From Kribbella sp. CA-293567 (GTDB lineage: Bacteria > Actinomycetota > Actinomycetes > Propionibacteriales > Kribbellaceae), in the NCBI RefSeq assembly GCF_027627575.1, contig NZ_CP114065.1, forward strand, positions 2,108,001 to 2,172,000: 64,000 bases of DNA, in the 5' to 3' direction. Below are positions 1-8,222 of the stretch, piece by piece (within the stretch, counting starts at the first letter, position 1; each line of letters starts with the position of its first letter). The position numbers were made by a program, and so were the translations under genes. The notes under the pieces were generated by a model. The model searched no databases and had not been told where the DNA came from. It saw only the letters and a program-made list of their open reading frames with translations.

Positions 1-833
1 TCGGCGATGGTCGCGTTGACCTGGCCCTCGGCCATCGCTGCCAGTACGTCGTGCTCGCGCGGGGTCAGGCGACTGAGTGGATCGGTGTGGGTGGTGCGAG
101 CCAGGAGTTGCCGGATCATCTCGGGATCGAAGGCGACGCCGCCGGTTCCGACCCGCTCCAGCGCTTGCAGAAACTCCTCGATGCGCATCACCCGGTCCTT
201 CAGCAGATACCCGACGCGGTCCTGACCGGAGGTGATCAGCTCGGTCGCGTAGGCCTTCTCCACGTACTGCGAGAGCACGAGCACGCCGACCGTTGGCCAC
301 TTCTGCCGGATGGTCAGGGCGGCCCGGATGCCTTCGTCGGTATGGGTCGGGGGCATGCGGACGTCGATCACCACCACGTCGGGCAAGGCGGTAATGGGAA
401 CGCCGGATGCGCCCGATGCGCCGGCGATTGCGCCGGGCGGGCTGGCGTCGGCGTCTGGGGTGGTGCCAGGTGCGCCAGCGCCAGCGCCAATGCTCGTGCT
501 CGTGCCAGTGCTCGTGCCAGTGCCAGTGCCCGTGCCAGTGCCAGTGCTCGTGCCAGTGCTGGTGCCAGTGCCCGTGCCAGTGCCAGTGCCAGTCCCAGTG
601 CTGGTGCCCGTGCCCGTGCTGGTGCCCGTGCCAGCGCCAGCGCCGATGTCGACGCTGGTGTCGGCGCTGGTGTCGGCGCTGATGCCGGCATCAGGCGCGG
701 CCAGGGCCTCGATCGCTGCCAGCAGGGACTCGGCGTCGCCGACCGAGGCGAGCACCTCGTGGCCTTCCTCCAGCAAGACCAGATCCAGGCCGGCGCGGAG
801 CAGGACGTGGTCTTCGGCGAGCATCACCCGCAT
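1..833 (-). CDS. NarL/LuxR-family response regulator with repeat-filled receiver (partial)
   Basis: Partial gene running off the left edge; ATG at 833. It is a cytoplasmic response regulator and the likely phosphorylation partner of the kinase just upstream, whose end it overlaps by 10 bp (translational coupling). Receiver landmarks are the acidic pair E7-D8, the phosphoacceptor D157 in VVVIDVRMP and the conserved Lys in YLLKD; the C-terminal helix-turn-helix begins with LTPREHDVLAAMAEG and is cut by the window. In this family the acceptor Asp normally sits near residue 55. Here about 100 extra residues separate helix 2 from strand 3, largely Gly-Thr and Gly-Ser dipeptides. The family call is secure; whether the enlarged receiver still works cannot be judged from sequence. 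Confidence 0.88.
   Translation of the reverse strand, partial: MRVMLAEDHVLLRAGLDLVLLEEGHEVLASVGDAESLLAAIEALAAPDAGISADTSADTSVDIGAGAGTGTSTGTGTSTGTGTGTGTGTGTSTGTSTGTGTGTGTGTSTGTSTSIGAGAGAPGTTPDADASPPGAIAGASGASGVPITALPDVVVIDVRMPPTHTDEGIRAALTIRQKWPTVGVLVLSQYVEKAYATELITSGQDRVGYLLKDRVMRIEEFLQALERVGTGGVAFDPEMIRQLLARTTHTDPLSRLTPREHDVLAAMAEGQVNATIA
473..652. repeat. Hexamer microsatellite inside the response regulator
   Basis: About 30 imperfect copies of a 6-bp unit (GTGCCA, GTGCCC or GTGCTC on the plus strand) lie in tandem. On the minus strand they encode an uninterrupted Gly-Thr/Gly-Ser stretch, residues ~62-120 of the response regulator, in frame with the flanking receiver domain. The plus strand is also open through the repeat, but those frames lack any family signature and are shadows. 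Confidence 0.9.
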
Positions 834-2035
834 GGCAGCTCCGCTCTCACGATGGTCGGGCCGCCGACGGGGCTGTCGACGGTGAAGAGTCCGTCGCCGG
901 CGGCGACTCGTCCTGCCAGGCCTGCAAGGCCGCGACCGGCCGGATCAGCACCGCCGCCGCCGTTGTCGGAGACGCAGACGACCAATCGGCCCGATCCCGT
1001 CCGTTGGTTTTGGTCGTGGTTGTCCGGCGAATCGGCGCTCCGGGCGAGGCTGACCTTCAGTTCGGTGGCGCCGGAGTGCTTTGCCGCGTTGGTGACGGCC
1101 TCGGAGACCACGAAGTAGGCGACTGTCTCGACGGCGACCGGCGGTCGCTCGGACAGGTCGTAGTGCAGTGTCACCGGGATGCTCGATCGCTCCGCCAGTA
1201 CTGCGATGACGTCACGCAGCCCGAGCTGGTCGAGCACCGTCGGGTACACCCGCCAGGCGACCTCGCGCAGGTCGTCCAGCGCTTGCTCGGATGCCTCGTG
1301 CGCCTGCCGCACAAGCTCCGCGGCGCGGGCCGGATCGTCGGCCCGCCGGGCACGGCTGAGCAGCAGCCCGAGCGCGACCAGACGTTGTTGCACCCCGTCG
1401 TGCAGGTCGCGCTCGATCCGGCGGCGTTCGTCGTTGACCACCTCGACCACCTCGGCCCGGCTGAGGGTCAGCTCGGACACGCGTCGCGCGAGCAGTTCCT
1501 CCGTCGACGGAGCCAGGTAGCGCCGGGCCAATCGCGCGTCCAGGACCGGCACGCCGACGATGCCCATCACGTTCAGATAGAGCAGGACGAGCCCTGGGAC
1601 AGCGACGACGGCGAGCGAGGAGACGGTGACCCGGCCGCCGTCCTCGAGGAACGCCCAGTGCCCGTTCAGGACGAAGGCCGAGAGCATCGAGACGGCCACG
1701 ATCAAGCCGAGCAGGAGCAGCAGCAGGACGAAGCCGCCGAGCATGCCGATCGGCCAGCGCCGGGAGATGTAGCGGAAGGCCGCGCGGTCGGAGTACGGGC
1801 CGAGGTCGGGCAGTTGGTGGAAGCCGGTCAGCCGTCGCTGCTCCAGCGCCGCGAGCGGCCGGGCCCAGCGATGGACGAAACCGACCACCCGCGGCCGGGA
1901 GCGGGGCACCGCGATCACCGGCAACAGGCCGATCGCGGAGATCACCAGGAAGGCGAGCTCCACCCAGGCCAGCATCGCGCCGAGCACGACCCCCGCCAGG
2001 GTCGTCCCCGCTCGCATTACCAGGCGATTCCGCAT
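824..2035 (-). CDS. Sensor histidine kinase, NarL/LiaS type (HisKA_3)
   Basis: A 403-residue membrane histidine kinase. Residues ~1-175 hold hydrophobic segments in the arrangement of the actinobacterial four-helix sensor module. The dimerisation/phosphotransfer box follows (NDERRRIERDLHDGVQQ, with the His after RDL). The ATPase domain shows the N box (SEAVTNAAKHSGA) and a G box (VSDNGGGG, then GRGLAGLAGR). ATG at 2035 is preferred because the open frame upstream reads into the divergent promoter region; an ATG at 2017 is the alternative. It overlaps the response regulator gene downstream by 10 bp, so the two are one operon. The stimulus is unknown; related LiaS/NarL kinases often sense envelope conditions. 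Confidence 0.88.
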   Translation of the reverse strand: MRNRLVMRAGTTLAGVVLGAMLAWVELAFLVISAIGLLPVIAVPRSRPRVVGFVHRWARPLAALEQRRLTGFHQLPDLGPYSDRAAFRYISRRWPIGMLGGFVLLLLLLGLIVAVSMLSAFVLNGHWAFLEDGGRVTVSSLAVVAVPGLVLLYLNVMGIVGVPVLDARLARRYLAPSTEELLARRVSELTLSRAEVVEVVNDERRRIERDLHDGVQQRLVALGLLLSRARRADDPARAAELVRQAHEASEQALDDLREVAWRVYPTVLDQLGLRDVIAVLAERSSIPVTLHYDLSERPPVAVETVAYFVVSEAVTNAAKHSGATELKVSLARSADSPDNHDQNQRTGSGRLVVCVSDNGGGGADPAGRGLAGLAGRVAAGDGLFTVDSPVGGPTIVRAELPCG

Positions 2036-2167
2036 GCGGGCCACGTTAGTGGACACAGGACGGCAGCGGACTGTGGTTTTCCACAGTTCTGTACTGTGGG
2101 AGAGCCGAGGAAACACGACGGTCGACCGCAGGGTGCGCGAAAGGTTCGCGGACCTAGTGTCGACGCC

Positions 2168-2848
2168 ATGACCCCGACGAACCAGGTGATGATGAGCGCA
2201 CTTGCGCAGGCAACGCAGCAACCGACCGACGGTGTGGCCGGCTGGGCCATCGAGATGATGGAGAAGCTGGGCGCCCCGGGCGCGGGGCTTGCCGTGGCGC
2301 TCGAAAACCTCTTTCCGCCACTGCCCAGCGAGGTGATCCTGCCGCTGGCCGGGTTCGCGGCCAACCGGGGTGATCTCGGGCTGGTCAGCGCCATTATCTT
2401 CACGACCCTCGGGTCGGTCGTCGGCGCCCTGGCGCTGTACGGCGTCGGCGCCCTGCTGGGCCGTGACCGGACGCGCGCGCTGATCGGGCGCCTGCCGCTG
2501 GTCAAGCTGGAGGACGTCGACAAGGCGGAGGACTGGTTCAACCGGCACGGCGCCAAGGCGGTGCTGTTCGGCCGGCTGGTGCCGGTCGTCCGGAGCATGA
2601 TCTCGGTCCCGGCCGGAGTCGAGCGGATGGCGCTGCCGTTGTTCCTGGCGCTGACGGCGTTCGGGAGTCTCGTCTGGAACTCGGCGCTGATCATCGCCGG
2701 GTATGCGCTGGGCGAGAAGTGGCACGTGGTGGAGTCGTCGGTCGGGGTGCTGCAATACGTCGTTCTGGCCGGCGCCGTGGGCGCGGTGACGTGGTTCGTG
2801 GTTGTCAAGATCAGGTCCAGAAGTTCAGCAGATGAGAAAGTCGAGTAG
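2168..2848 (+). CDS. DedA-family membrane protein
   Basis: A 226-residue polytopic membrane protein of the DedA/SNARE-associated family (undecaprenyl-phosphate or phospholipid flipping is known for some members). The family signature is seen as ENLFPPLPSEVILPLAGF near residues 46-63, a Gly-rich first helix (TLGSVVGALALYGVGALLG), and the R-x-x-P motif region FGRLVPVVRSMISVPAG, where the conserved arginines occur. ATG at 2168 starts just before the first family-conserved block. It is divergent from the histidine kinase with ~130 bp between them. The stop codon lies in the loop of a short terminator-like hairpin. Confidence 0.9.
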   Translation: MTPTNQVMMSALAQATQQPTDGVAGWAIEMMEKLGAPGAGLAVALENLFPPLPSEVILPLAGFAANRGDLGLVSAIIFTTLGSVVGALALYGVGALLGRDRTRALIGRLPLVKLEDVDKAEDWFNRHGAKAVLFGRLVPVVRSMISVPAGVERMALPLFLALTAFGSLVWNSALIIAGYALGEKWHVVESSVGVLQYVVLAGAVGAVTWFVVVKIRSRSSADEKVE

Positions 2849-2861
2849 CCAGCTCGACTTT
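2837..2861 (+). terminator. Terminator-like hairpin at the end of the DedA gene
   Basis: Nine-base perfect stem AAAGTCGAG (2837-2845) and CTCGACTTT (2853-2861) with a 7-nt loop that holds the TAG stop codon. There is no long T tract. A TAGGCT hexamer at 2865-2870 directly afterwards could be the -10 element of the next gene. Confidence 0.5.
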
Positions 2862-2907
2862 GGCTAGGCTCGAGACCTCACTTCCGAACCTCAGGAGTCG
2901 CGTCCCG

Positions 2908-3522
2908 ATGCCTTCAGCCGCCTTCGAGCCGAGGCTCGTTCCCGATTTGCCGGTCTGGCCGCAATCCGTCGTCACCGTGGTGGGGAATCCCAAACCGGGC
3001 TCCCGCACCGCCGCGGCGGCTGCTTCTGTCGCGGAGCTGCTCGCCTCCGAGCTCGGTACGCCGTACCGGATCGACGAACTGGTGGACCTGGTCACTTTCG
3101 CCCCGGCCATCTTCCAGGGGGACGACGCGGCCGAGAAGGACCGCGAAGCGCTGGAGAGCGCGATCGAGCTGGTCTCGTCGGCCTCGGTGATCATCCTGGC
3201 CACGCCGGTCTACAAAGGCAGCTACACCGGACTGCTGAAGAGCTTCCTCGACGTGCTGCCGCATCAGGCGCTGGCCGGTTCGGTGGTGGTGCCGGTGACG
3301 GTATCAGCGGCAGCGAGCCACAAACTGCTGGCCGATCTGCATCTGCGTCCGGTTCTCGCCGAGCTCGGTGCCAGTGTGCCGACGCCGCCGGTCACGCTGG
3401 AAGAGAAGGACTTCGAGGACCTGCAGCTGCCCGTCTCGGCGTGGCTTCGCAAGCACGCCGCCTTGATCCAGGCGACCACCATCGCCCTGCAGCCGGTCGC
3501 CGAGCCGATCCCGGCCCACTAG
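2908..3522 (+). CDS. NAD(P)H-dependent FMN reductase-like flavoprotein
   Basis: A 204-residue flavodoxin-like protein of the NADPH-dependent FMN reductase family (SsuE/MsuE type). The phosphate-binding turn is visible as VVGNPKPGSRTAAAA near residues 25-39 and the second flavin-binding block as ATPVYKGSYTGLLKSFLDVL. Such enzymes reduce free FMN for partner monooxygenases in the cytoplasm; no monooxygenase is adjacent, so the physiological partner is unknown. ATG at 2908 is chosen because CAGGAG at 2892-2897 is correctly spaced, although an open frame extends upstream to a TTG. It ends just before a strong hairpin. Confidence 0.82.
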   Translation: MPSAAFEPRLVPDLPVWPQSVVTVVGNPKPGSRTAAAAASVAELLASELGTPYRIDELVDLVTFAPAIFQGDDAAEKDREALESAIELVSSASVIILATPVYKGSYTGLLKSFLDVLPHQALAGSVVVPVTVSAAASHKLLADLHLRPVLAELGASVPTPPVTLEEKDFEDLQLPVSAWLRKHAALIQATTIALQPVAEPIPAH

Positions 3523-3550
3523 GCGTGTGTCCCTGGCTCGTCGAACAGTT

Positions 3551-3588
3551 CTGGGGCTTCAGCAGGTGGTTTCCTGCTGAAGCCCCAG
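3551..3588. terminator. Strong bidirectional terminator hairpin
   Basis: A perfect 16-bp inverted repeat, 3551-3566 against 3573-3588, with the 6-nt loop TGGTTT. It lies between two convergent genes, the FMN reductase-like gene and the ABC permease gene, and could terminate both. Confidence 0.85.
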
Positions 3589-3615
3589 TTCCTCGCTGAG
3601 GTGCTGCCGCCGGTG

Positions 3616-6120
3616 TCAGTCGGCGCGGGCAGCGGCCTCGGCGGGGCGGGTGGCCAGCGACTTGGTGGCCGGGATCAGCGTGGAGAGCATCGTCAGCACG
3701 AAGGCGATGGCGATGATCACCAGGTAGATCCAGATCGGTCCGCTGGGAGCCGCGGAGGTGGAGACCGCCGCGGCGTAGGGCAGCAGCGTGGCCAGCGCGA
3801 CCAGCGTGCCCAGGACGATGCCGGCCACGGCGACCAGGACACCTTCGGTGGAAAGCATCCGGAGGACCTGGGCTCGAGTCGAGCCGGTCAGCCGCTGAAG
3901 TCCGAACTCGCGGCGCCGGCGAACCGTCGCCGAGGCGAGCGTGTTGACGACCGAGACGGCGGTGTAGGCGATCAGCATGCCGACCAGCAGGTAGTTGATC
4001 CAGGCCTGGGTTTGCAGGTCCTCGCCGTTGCCGGCGATCAACGCCTCCCGATCAGCGACCTGTACGCCGGGAGTCGCCGCCGCCAACTTGCTGAGAGCCG
4101 GTCCGATCGAGGCGCCGGGCTCGGCTCGCACCAGGATCTGCGGGGCCAGCCGGTTGGTCGTGTGAGCGGCGACCAGATCAGCGGGGAGCACGATGCTCTC
4201 GTAGCCACGCTCGGCGGCGAAGGTGGCGACGACGCGCAGCTCCACCGGCGTACCGTCGCCGAGCGTCATCTTGATCGCTGTCCCGACGTGACGATCGATC
4301 TTGTCCGCCACCCGGTCGGGCAGGGCGACCGTGTTGCCGGTCAGTCCTTCGAGGGAGCCCGAGGTCAGCCGAACCGGCGCCGTACCGTCCTCGCCCTGAG
4401 GTGAGACGCCTTGCAGGAGTGCGCCTTCTTCGTCGAAGGGGGCATGCCGCGGCTCGTCGATGACGCCCAGGCTGGTGACGTACTCGGAAGCGCTCGCGAC
4501 GCCAGGCAACGCCTGCACCTTGGGCAGCAGCGTCGGTGAGAGACCGGCAGCAGCCGAGACGAGTACCGCGTCAGCACGGAGGTCCTTGGTGAAAGCCTTC
4601 TCGGACGCGTCCACGTTGGTGGTCTGCATGTAGATGTTGGCGGTGGCGATCCCCACGGCCAGCATGACCGGCATCACCGCGGCGGACATCGCGACGGACC
4701 GGGCTGTCACGTTGAGGATCGCGAGCCGGCCGTTCACCCGGGTGACGGCGTACAAGGGCCAGCGGACGATCGAGAGCACGGCCTTGGTGACCAGCGGGCC
4801 GAGGGCGGCGAGACCGATCGCCCAGCAGAGCACCGCGGGACCGGCAGTCGCGCCGGCCAGCGGACCGGTCATGACGGTGGCCGTGATGATCATCAGGGCC
4901 AGGCCGCCGCTGACGAAGAGCACTCCGGTGATCAGCCGCGGCCAGCTGAACCACTTGGCCTGGAGCGACGCCTCGACCAGCGCCTCGACCGGGCGGATCC
5001 TGGCCGACCGGCGGGAGGCCATCAGGCCGGCGCCGATCGCGGCCAGTACCGCGGCACCCGCGCCGGCCGCGAACGGGATCAGGCCTTGATAAAAGGTCAC
5101 GTCCGGCGACGCGACCCCGTTGGCGGAGAGCCGTTCGAGGAGGAACCGGCCGAGCAGCGCGCCGGGGAGAACGCCGACCAGGACCGCGGGCAGCGAGACC
5201 AGCATCGCCTCGCCGAGGATCATCCGCCGGACCTGGCCGGGGGTGGTCCCGATACTGCGCAGCAACGCGAACTCGCGCTGCCGGTGCTGCGCGGCCAGGG
5301 CCAGCGTCGAGGCGACCACGAACATCATCGTCATGGTCGCGATCCCACCGAACGACCCCGCGACCGAGATCAGCATGACCTTCTTGACCGCCACGTCCGG
5401 GTGCTCGACCTCGCCCCGGTCGAGACCGGTCATCGCCGAGATGTCGGCGGTTGCCTCGATCTTCTTCTGCAACGCCTCCAGGTCGGTGCCCGGAGCAACC
5501 AGTACGCCGAGCGCCGCGGCCCGGCCCGGCCGGTTGGCGATACGGCTCGCCTCGTCGTCGGAGAAGAACGTGTGCCCGGCCGGTCCGGCTGCGATCCCGC
5601 TGACGGTGAAGGCGGTCTGCTGGCCACCGACCAGCAGGTTCACCTTGCCGCCGACCTTGGCGTCGAGCTGCTTCGCGGTCGTCTCGTCCAGTACGACGTC
5701 GCCGTTGCTCGGCGCGGTACCGGAGGTGAGGCGGAACGGAGCCAGGACTGCCGAGGCCCAGTTGTGGCCTTCACCTTGGTTGAAGCCTTGGTTCAAGGTG
5801 ACCGGCGCGGGAAAGGTCTGGTCGCCGATGACGTCGGTAACGCCTTCCAGCGAACGGATCTGGGCTGCCACCGACTCGGGGACGCCGACCTGCTCGGTGA
5901 GCGGGGTCGGGTCCTCCTCGCCAGGGCGATGGTGGCTGAGGTCGCCGGTGACCACGATCGGAGCACCGGCGAGCCGCTCCGGAGCGACGTTGGAGCGGAT
6001 ACCGGTCTCCATCAGCCCGCCGCAGGCGAGCACGATCGCCGTACCGAAGACGACGGCGATGAACGTGGCGAGGAAACCGCTCTTGCGGTAGCGCAGTGTG
6101 CGGACGGCCAGACGCATCAT
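3616..6120 (-). CDS. ABC transporter permease, FtsX/MacB type
   Basis: An 834-residue membrane protein with two FtsX-type modules. An N-terminal helix after LRYRKSGFLATFIAVV leads into a large extracytoplasmic domain. Three helices cluster near residues 255-400, including the typical REFALLRSIGTTPGQVRRM block. A further group and a second periplasmic-type domain follow, then a C-terminal trio with RRREFGLQRLTGSTRAQVLRM. Permeases of this layout export antimicrobial peptides or lipids or act as mechanotransmission pumps rather than import. Its start overlaps the ATPase stop by 4 bp (ATGA). It is the last gene of the minus-strand run that begins with the MFS gene, so it may export or give immunity to that operon's product; this is inference. 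Confidence 0.9.
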   Translation of the reverse strand: MMRLAVRTLRYRKSGFLATFIAVVFGTAIVLACGGLMETGIRSNVAPERLAGAPIVVTGDLSHHRPGEEDPTPLTEQVGVPESVAAQIRSLEGVTDVIGDQTFPAPVTLNQGFNQGEGHNWASAVLAPFRLTSGTAPSNGDVVLDETTAKQLDAKVGGKVNLLVGGQQTAFTVSGIAAGPAGHTFFSDDEASRIANRPGRAAALGVLVAPGTDLEALQKKIEATADISAMTGLDRGEVEHPDVAVKKVMLISVAGSFGGIATMTMMFVVASTLALAAQHRQREFALLRSIGTTPGQVRRMILGEAMLVSLPAVLVGVLPGALLGRFLLERLSANGVASPDVTFYQGLIPFAAGAGAAVLAAIGAGLMASRRSARIRPVEALVEASLQAKWFSWPRLITGVLFVSGGLALMIITATVMTGPLAGATAGPAVLCWAIGLAALGPLVTKAVLSIVRWPLYAVTRVNGRLAILNVTARSVAMSAAVMPVMLAVGIATANIYMQTTNVDASEKAFTKDLRADAVLVSAAAGLSPTLLPKVQALPGVASASEYVTSLGVIDEPRHAPFDEEGALLQGVSPQGEDGTAPVRLTSGSLEGLTGNTVALPDRVADKIDRHVGTAIKMTLGDGTPVELRVVATFAAERGYESIVLPADLVAAHTTNRLAPQILVRAEPGASIGPALSKLAAATPGVQVADREALIAGNGEDLQTQAWINYLLVGMLIAYTAVSVVNTLASATVRRRREFGLQRLTGSTRAQVLRMLSTEGVLVAVAGIVLGTLVALATLLPYAAAVSTSAAPSGPIWIYLVIIAIAFVLTMLSTLIPATKSLATRPAEAAARAD

Positions 6121-6938
6121 CGCCCGACCGCCCCGGTGGCGAGGGCGTCCGCGGCGGTGTGAGAGTTGCGGGCCGCGCGAGCGCGGGCGCCGAGATGAGT
6201 GAGCCGGTCGGCGACCTGCTCGGCGGTCGGCGAGAGCAGGCTGCCCGCCAGCACGCCGTCGGCCAGGAAGACCACCTGGTCGGCGTACGAGGCCGCGACG
6301 GGGTCGTGGGTCACCATCACGACGGTCTGGCCCTGGGTACGGACCGGCTCGCGGAGCAGGTCGAGCACGTCGGCGGCGGTCTGGGTGTCCAGTGCGCCGG
6401 TCGGTTCGTCGGCGAAGATGACCGCGGGCCGCGCGACCAGGGCGCGGGCGATCGCGACGCGCTGCTGCTGACCGCCGGACAGCTCGCCCGGACGGCTCTT
6501 GTGCTTCCCGCTGAGGCCGACGCGGTCGAGAACCTCGCGGACGGCGGCCTTGTTCGCGCGGCGGCCGTCGAGCTCCTGCGGAAGGGTGACGTTCTGCCAG
6601 ACCGTCAGCGCGGGCAGCAGGTTGAACGACTGGAAGACGAAGCCGATCCGCTCGCGGCGCAGCTCGGTGAGCTGCCGCTCGTTCAGGCCGGCCAGCGGTA
6701 CGTCGTCGATCGCGACGGTGCCCGAGGTCGGCCGGTCGAGTCCGGCCGCGCAGTGCAGGAAGGTGCTCTTGCCCGAACCCGACGGCCCCATCACGGCGGT
6801 GAACGTGCCGCGCGCGAAGCTGATGCTGATGCCGTCGAGCGCGGTGACGGCGTTGCCGCCCTTGCCATAGACCCGGCGTACGTCGCTCAGCACGACCGAG
6901 TCGTTCGACCTGCTGAACTGTTCCTGCTTGCGCCTCAT
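6117..6938 (-). CDS. ABC transporter ATP-binding protein, MacB/LolD type
   Basis: A 273-residue ATPase with Walker A GPSGSGKST (~residue 51), Q loop in FVFQSFNLLPALTVWQNV, signature LSGGQQQRVAIARAL, Walker B VIFADEPTGALD and the H loop VMVTHDP. FQSFNLLP and the length are typical of the LolD/MacB class that pairs with FtsX-type permeases. ATG at 6938 gives about 15 residues before the first strand (VVLSDVRRVYG). A 93-bp gap separates it from the condensation-domain gene upstream, so this pair may have its own promoter, although all genes here run in the same direction. Confidence 0.93.
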   Translation of the reverse strand: MRRKQEQFSRSNDSVVLSDVRRVYGKGGNAVTALDGISISFARGTFTAVMGPSGSGKSTFLHCAAGLDRPTSGTVAIDDVPLAGLNERQLTELRRERIGFVFQSFNLLPALTVWQNVTLPQELDGRRANKAAVREVLDRVGLSGKHKSRPGELSGGQQQRVAIARALVARPAVIFADEPTGALDTQTAADVLDLLREPVRTQGQTVVMVTHDPVAASYADQVVFLADGVLAGSLLSPTAEQVADRLTHLGARARAARNSHTAADALATGAVGR

Positions 6939-7031
6939 GGCTGACCCCTCATAGCTGTCCGACTGACGGAGTCGACGCTACGGAGACGCGGCCGCGCTCC
7001 CCAGGGAGCTGAGCAGCCTCAAGGGGTAGTG

Positions 7032-8222
7032 CTAGCTCCCCTCTTCGTGGAGGAGATAACTGCGGAACCCTGTCCGCACCTGATGCACCAGCGGTTCACT
7101 CCAGTCGGTGCCGTCGGCACTGAAGTGGCCTGTGAGTACGCCGTCCGTCCTGGTGCGTACCCGGATCGCGAGCGCGTCGGCCAGCCCTGTGTCCTTCGGC
7201 CCGGCTGCTGCGGTCACTACTGCGTTGACCGGCCCGAAGGCGAAGCCTGCAGGCCACTGCTGCGGGACGTACTCGAAGAACGGCGTCCGCTGCGGGCTGT
7301 CGACGGTCTCGTAGATCTGCGCGTTCGGGTAGCGCGAGTAGCGGCTGCAGCCGACTACTGCTTCCCGCATGGCACCTACGTCGGCGTCCAGCGAGCCGCT
7401 GCCTCTGGGGATGGCCAGGTAGGAAGGCACGATGCAGGGGCCGAGCACCTGCTGCCACTCAGGTCGGTCGCGCTTACCGAAGAGAGTGGTGAACAGCAAC
7501 GTGTCACCCGGTCCTACCTGGGGCTCCATCCCGTGGGCGAGCGCGGCCAGGTAGGTGACGAGCGGCGTACTGCGGTGTCGTCGGGTCAGCTCCTCGACTC
7601 GGGAGACCTCAGTGGGGTCCAGCAGGTCGTCGCGGAAGGCCAGGGCCTCGGCAGGCTGCGTGGGGGAGGTGCTGTTGGGTTGTGGGCAGATCTTGGCGTC
7701 CCGCACTCGTGAGTTCCACCAGTTGATGGCGTCGGCGCGAGTACGGCGTACGTGCTCGGCCTCGGCTGTCGCGTACTCCCTGTACTGCGCAACTGGTGGC
7801 GGCACGGCGTCACCAGCCAGTGCGGCCGTATAGAGGACTGCTAGCTCGCTGACTGTCTCCCAGAGAGTTGCTGGGTCAGACACCAGGTGATGGAGGTGCA
7901 GCGCAAGCTGATTGCCGGCTAGGCGCAGCCGGATCGGCCGGTCGAGTTCTACCGGTGCATGCGAACTGAGCTCGGTGACTAGCTCCAGGGCGGAGCGGGG
8001 CTCGGAGTGGATCAGTTGGAGGCGCTCGTCGAGCACCTCCGTGCGCAGTACCTCGTGGCGTTGCTGCAGTTGGTGAAAGGCGTCGGCCAGGAGGTCTGCG
8101 CGCAGTTCGCCGTCCAGGGCGAGTACTGCGTTCATGGTGAACCACGGGCCCTTGGCGAAGCCGGGACGGCGTTCGTCCATCTCCAGGGCGAAGGTCTGCC
8201 ACAGCGAGGTCGGGACGTTCAC
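7032..8222 (-). CDS. Stand-alone condensation-domain protein (NRPS C-domain fold)
   Basis: A 396-residue protein matching the chloramphenicol acetyltransferase/NRPS condensation fold. The active-site motif is present as HLHHLVSD (HHxxxD, with Pro in place of the usual Gly after Asp). An early block (LQQRHEVLRTEV) fits C-domain motif C2, and TTLFGKRDRPEWQQVLGPCIVP fits the later GRxxP...G-F-N region. Condensation enzymes join a carrier-bound acyl or aminoacyl donor to an amine or alcohol. No adenylation domain is attached or nearby, but a free carrier protein is in the same operon at 12459. GTG at 8222 overlaps the upstream stop by 4 bp. The longer open frame upstream lies inside the glycosyltransferase gene and is not used. 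Confidence 0.8.
   Translation of the reverse strand: MNVPTSLWQTFALEMDERRPGFAKGPWFTMNAVLALDGELRADLLADAFHQLQQRHEVLRTEVLDERLQLIHSEPRSALELVTELSSHAPVELDRPIRLRLAGNQLALHLHHLVSDPATLWETVSELAVLYTAALAGDAVPPPVAQYREYATAEAEHVRRTRADAINWWNSRVRDAKICPQPNSTSPTQPAEALAFRDDLLDPTEVSRVEELTRRHRSTPLVTYLAALAHGMEPQVGPGDTLLFTTLFGKRDRPEWQQVLGPCIVPSYLAIPRGSGSLDADVGAMREAVVGCSRYSRYPNAQIYETVDSPQRTPFFEYVPQQWPAGFAFGPVNAVVTAAAGPKDTGLADALAIRVRTRTDGVLTGHFSADGTDWSEPLVHQVRTGFRSYLLHEEGS

Noticed and set aside
310-885. Open plus-strand frames rich in PVPV or CQCS across the hexamer repeat
   Set aside because: They arise from the same repeat read in other frames; only the minus-strand frame continues into recognisable receiver and HTH blocks.
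1004-2167. Long plus-strand extension upstream of the DedA protein
   Set aside because: It is antisense to the histidine kinase and has no family signature; DedA homology begins after ATG 2168.
3616-6120. Lipoprotein-releasing (Lol) system
   Set aside because: The organism is not diderm by gene content, and the same family covers drug- and peptide-exporting MacB-type systems, which suits the operon context better.
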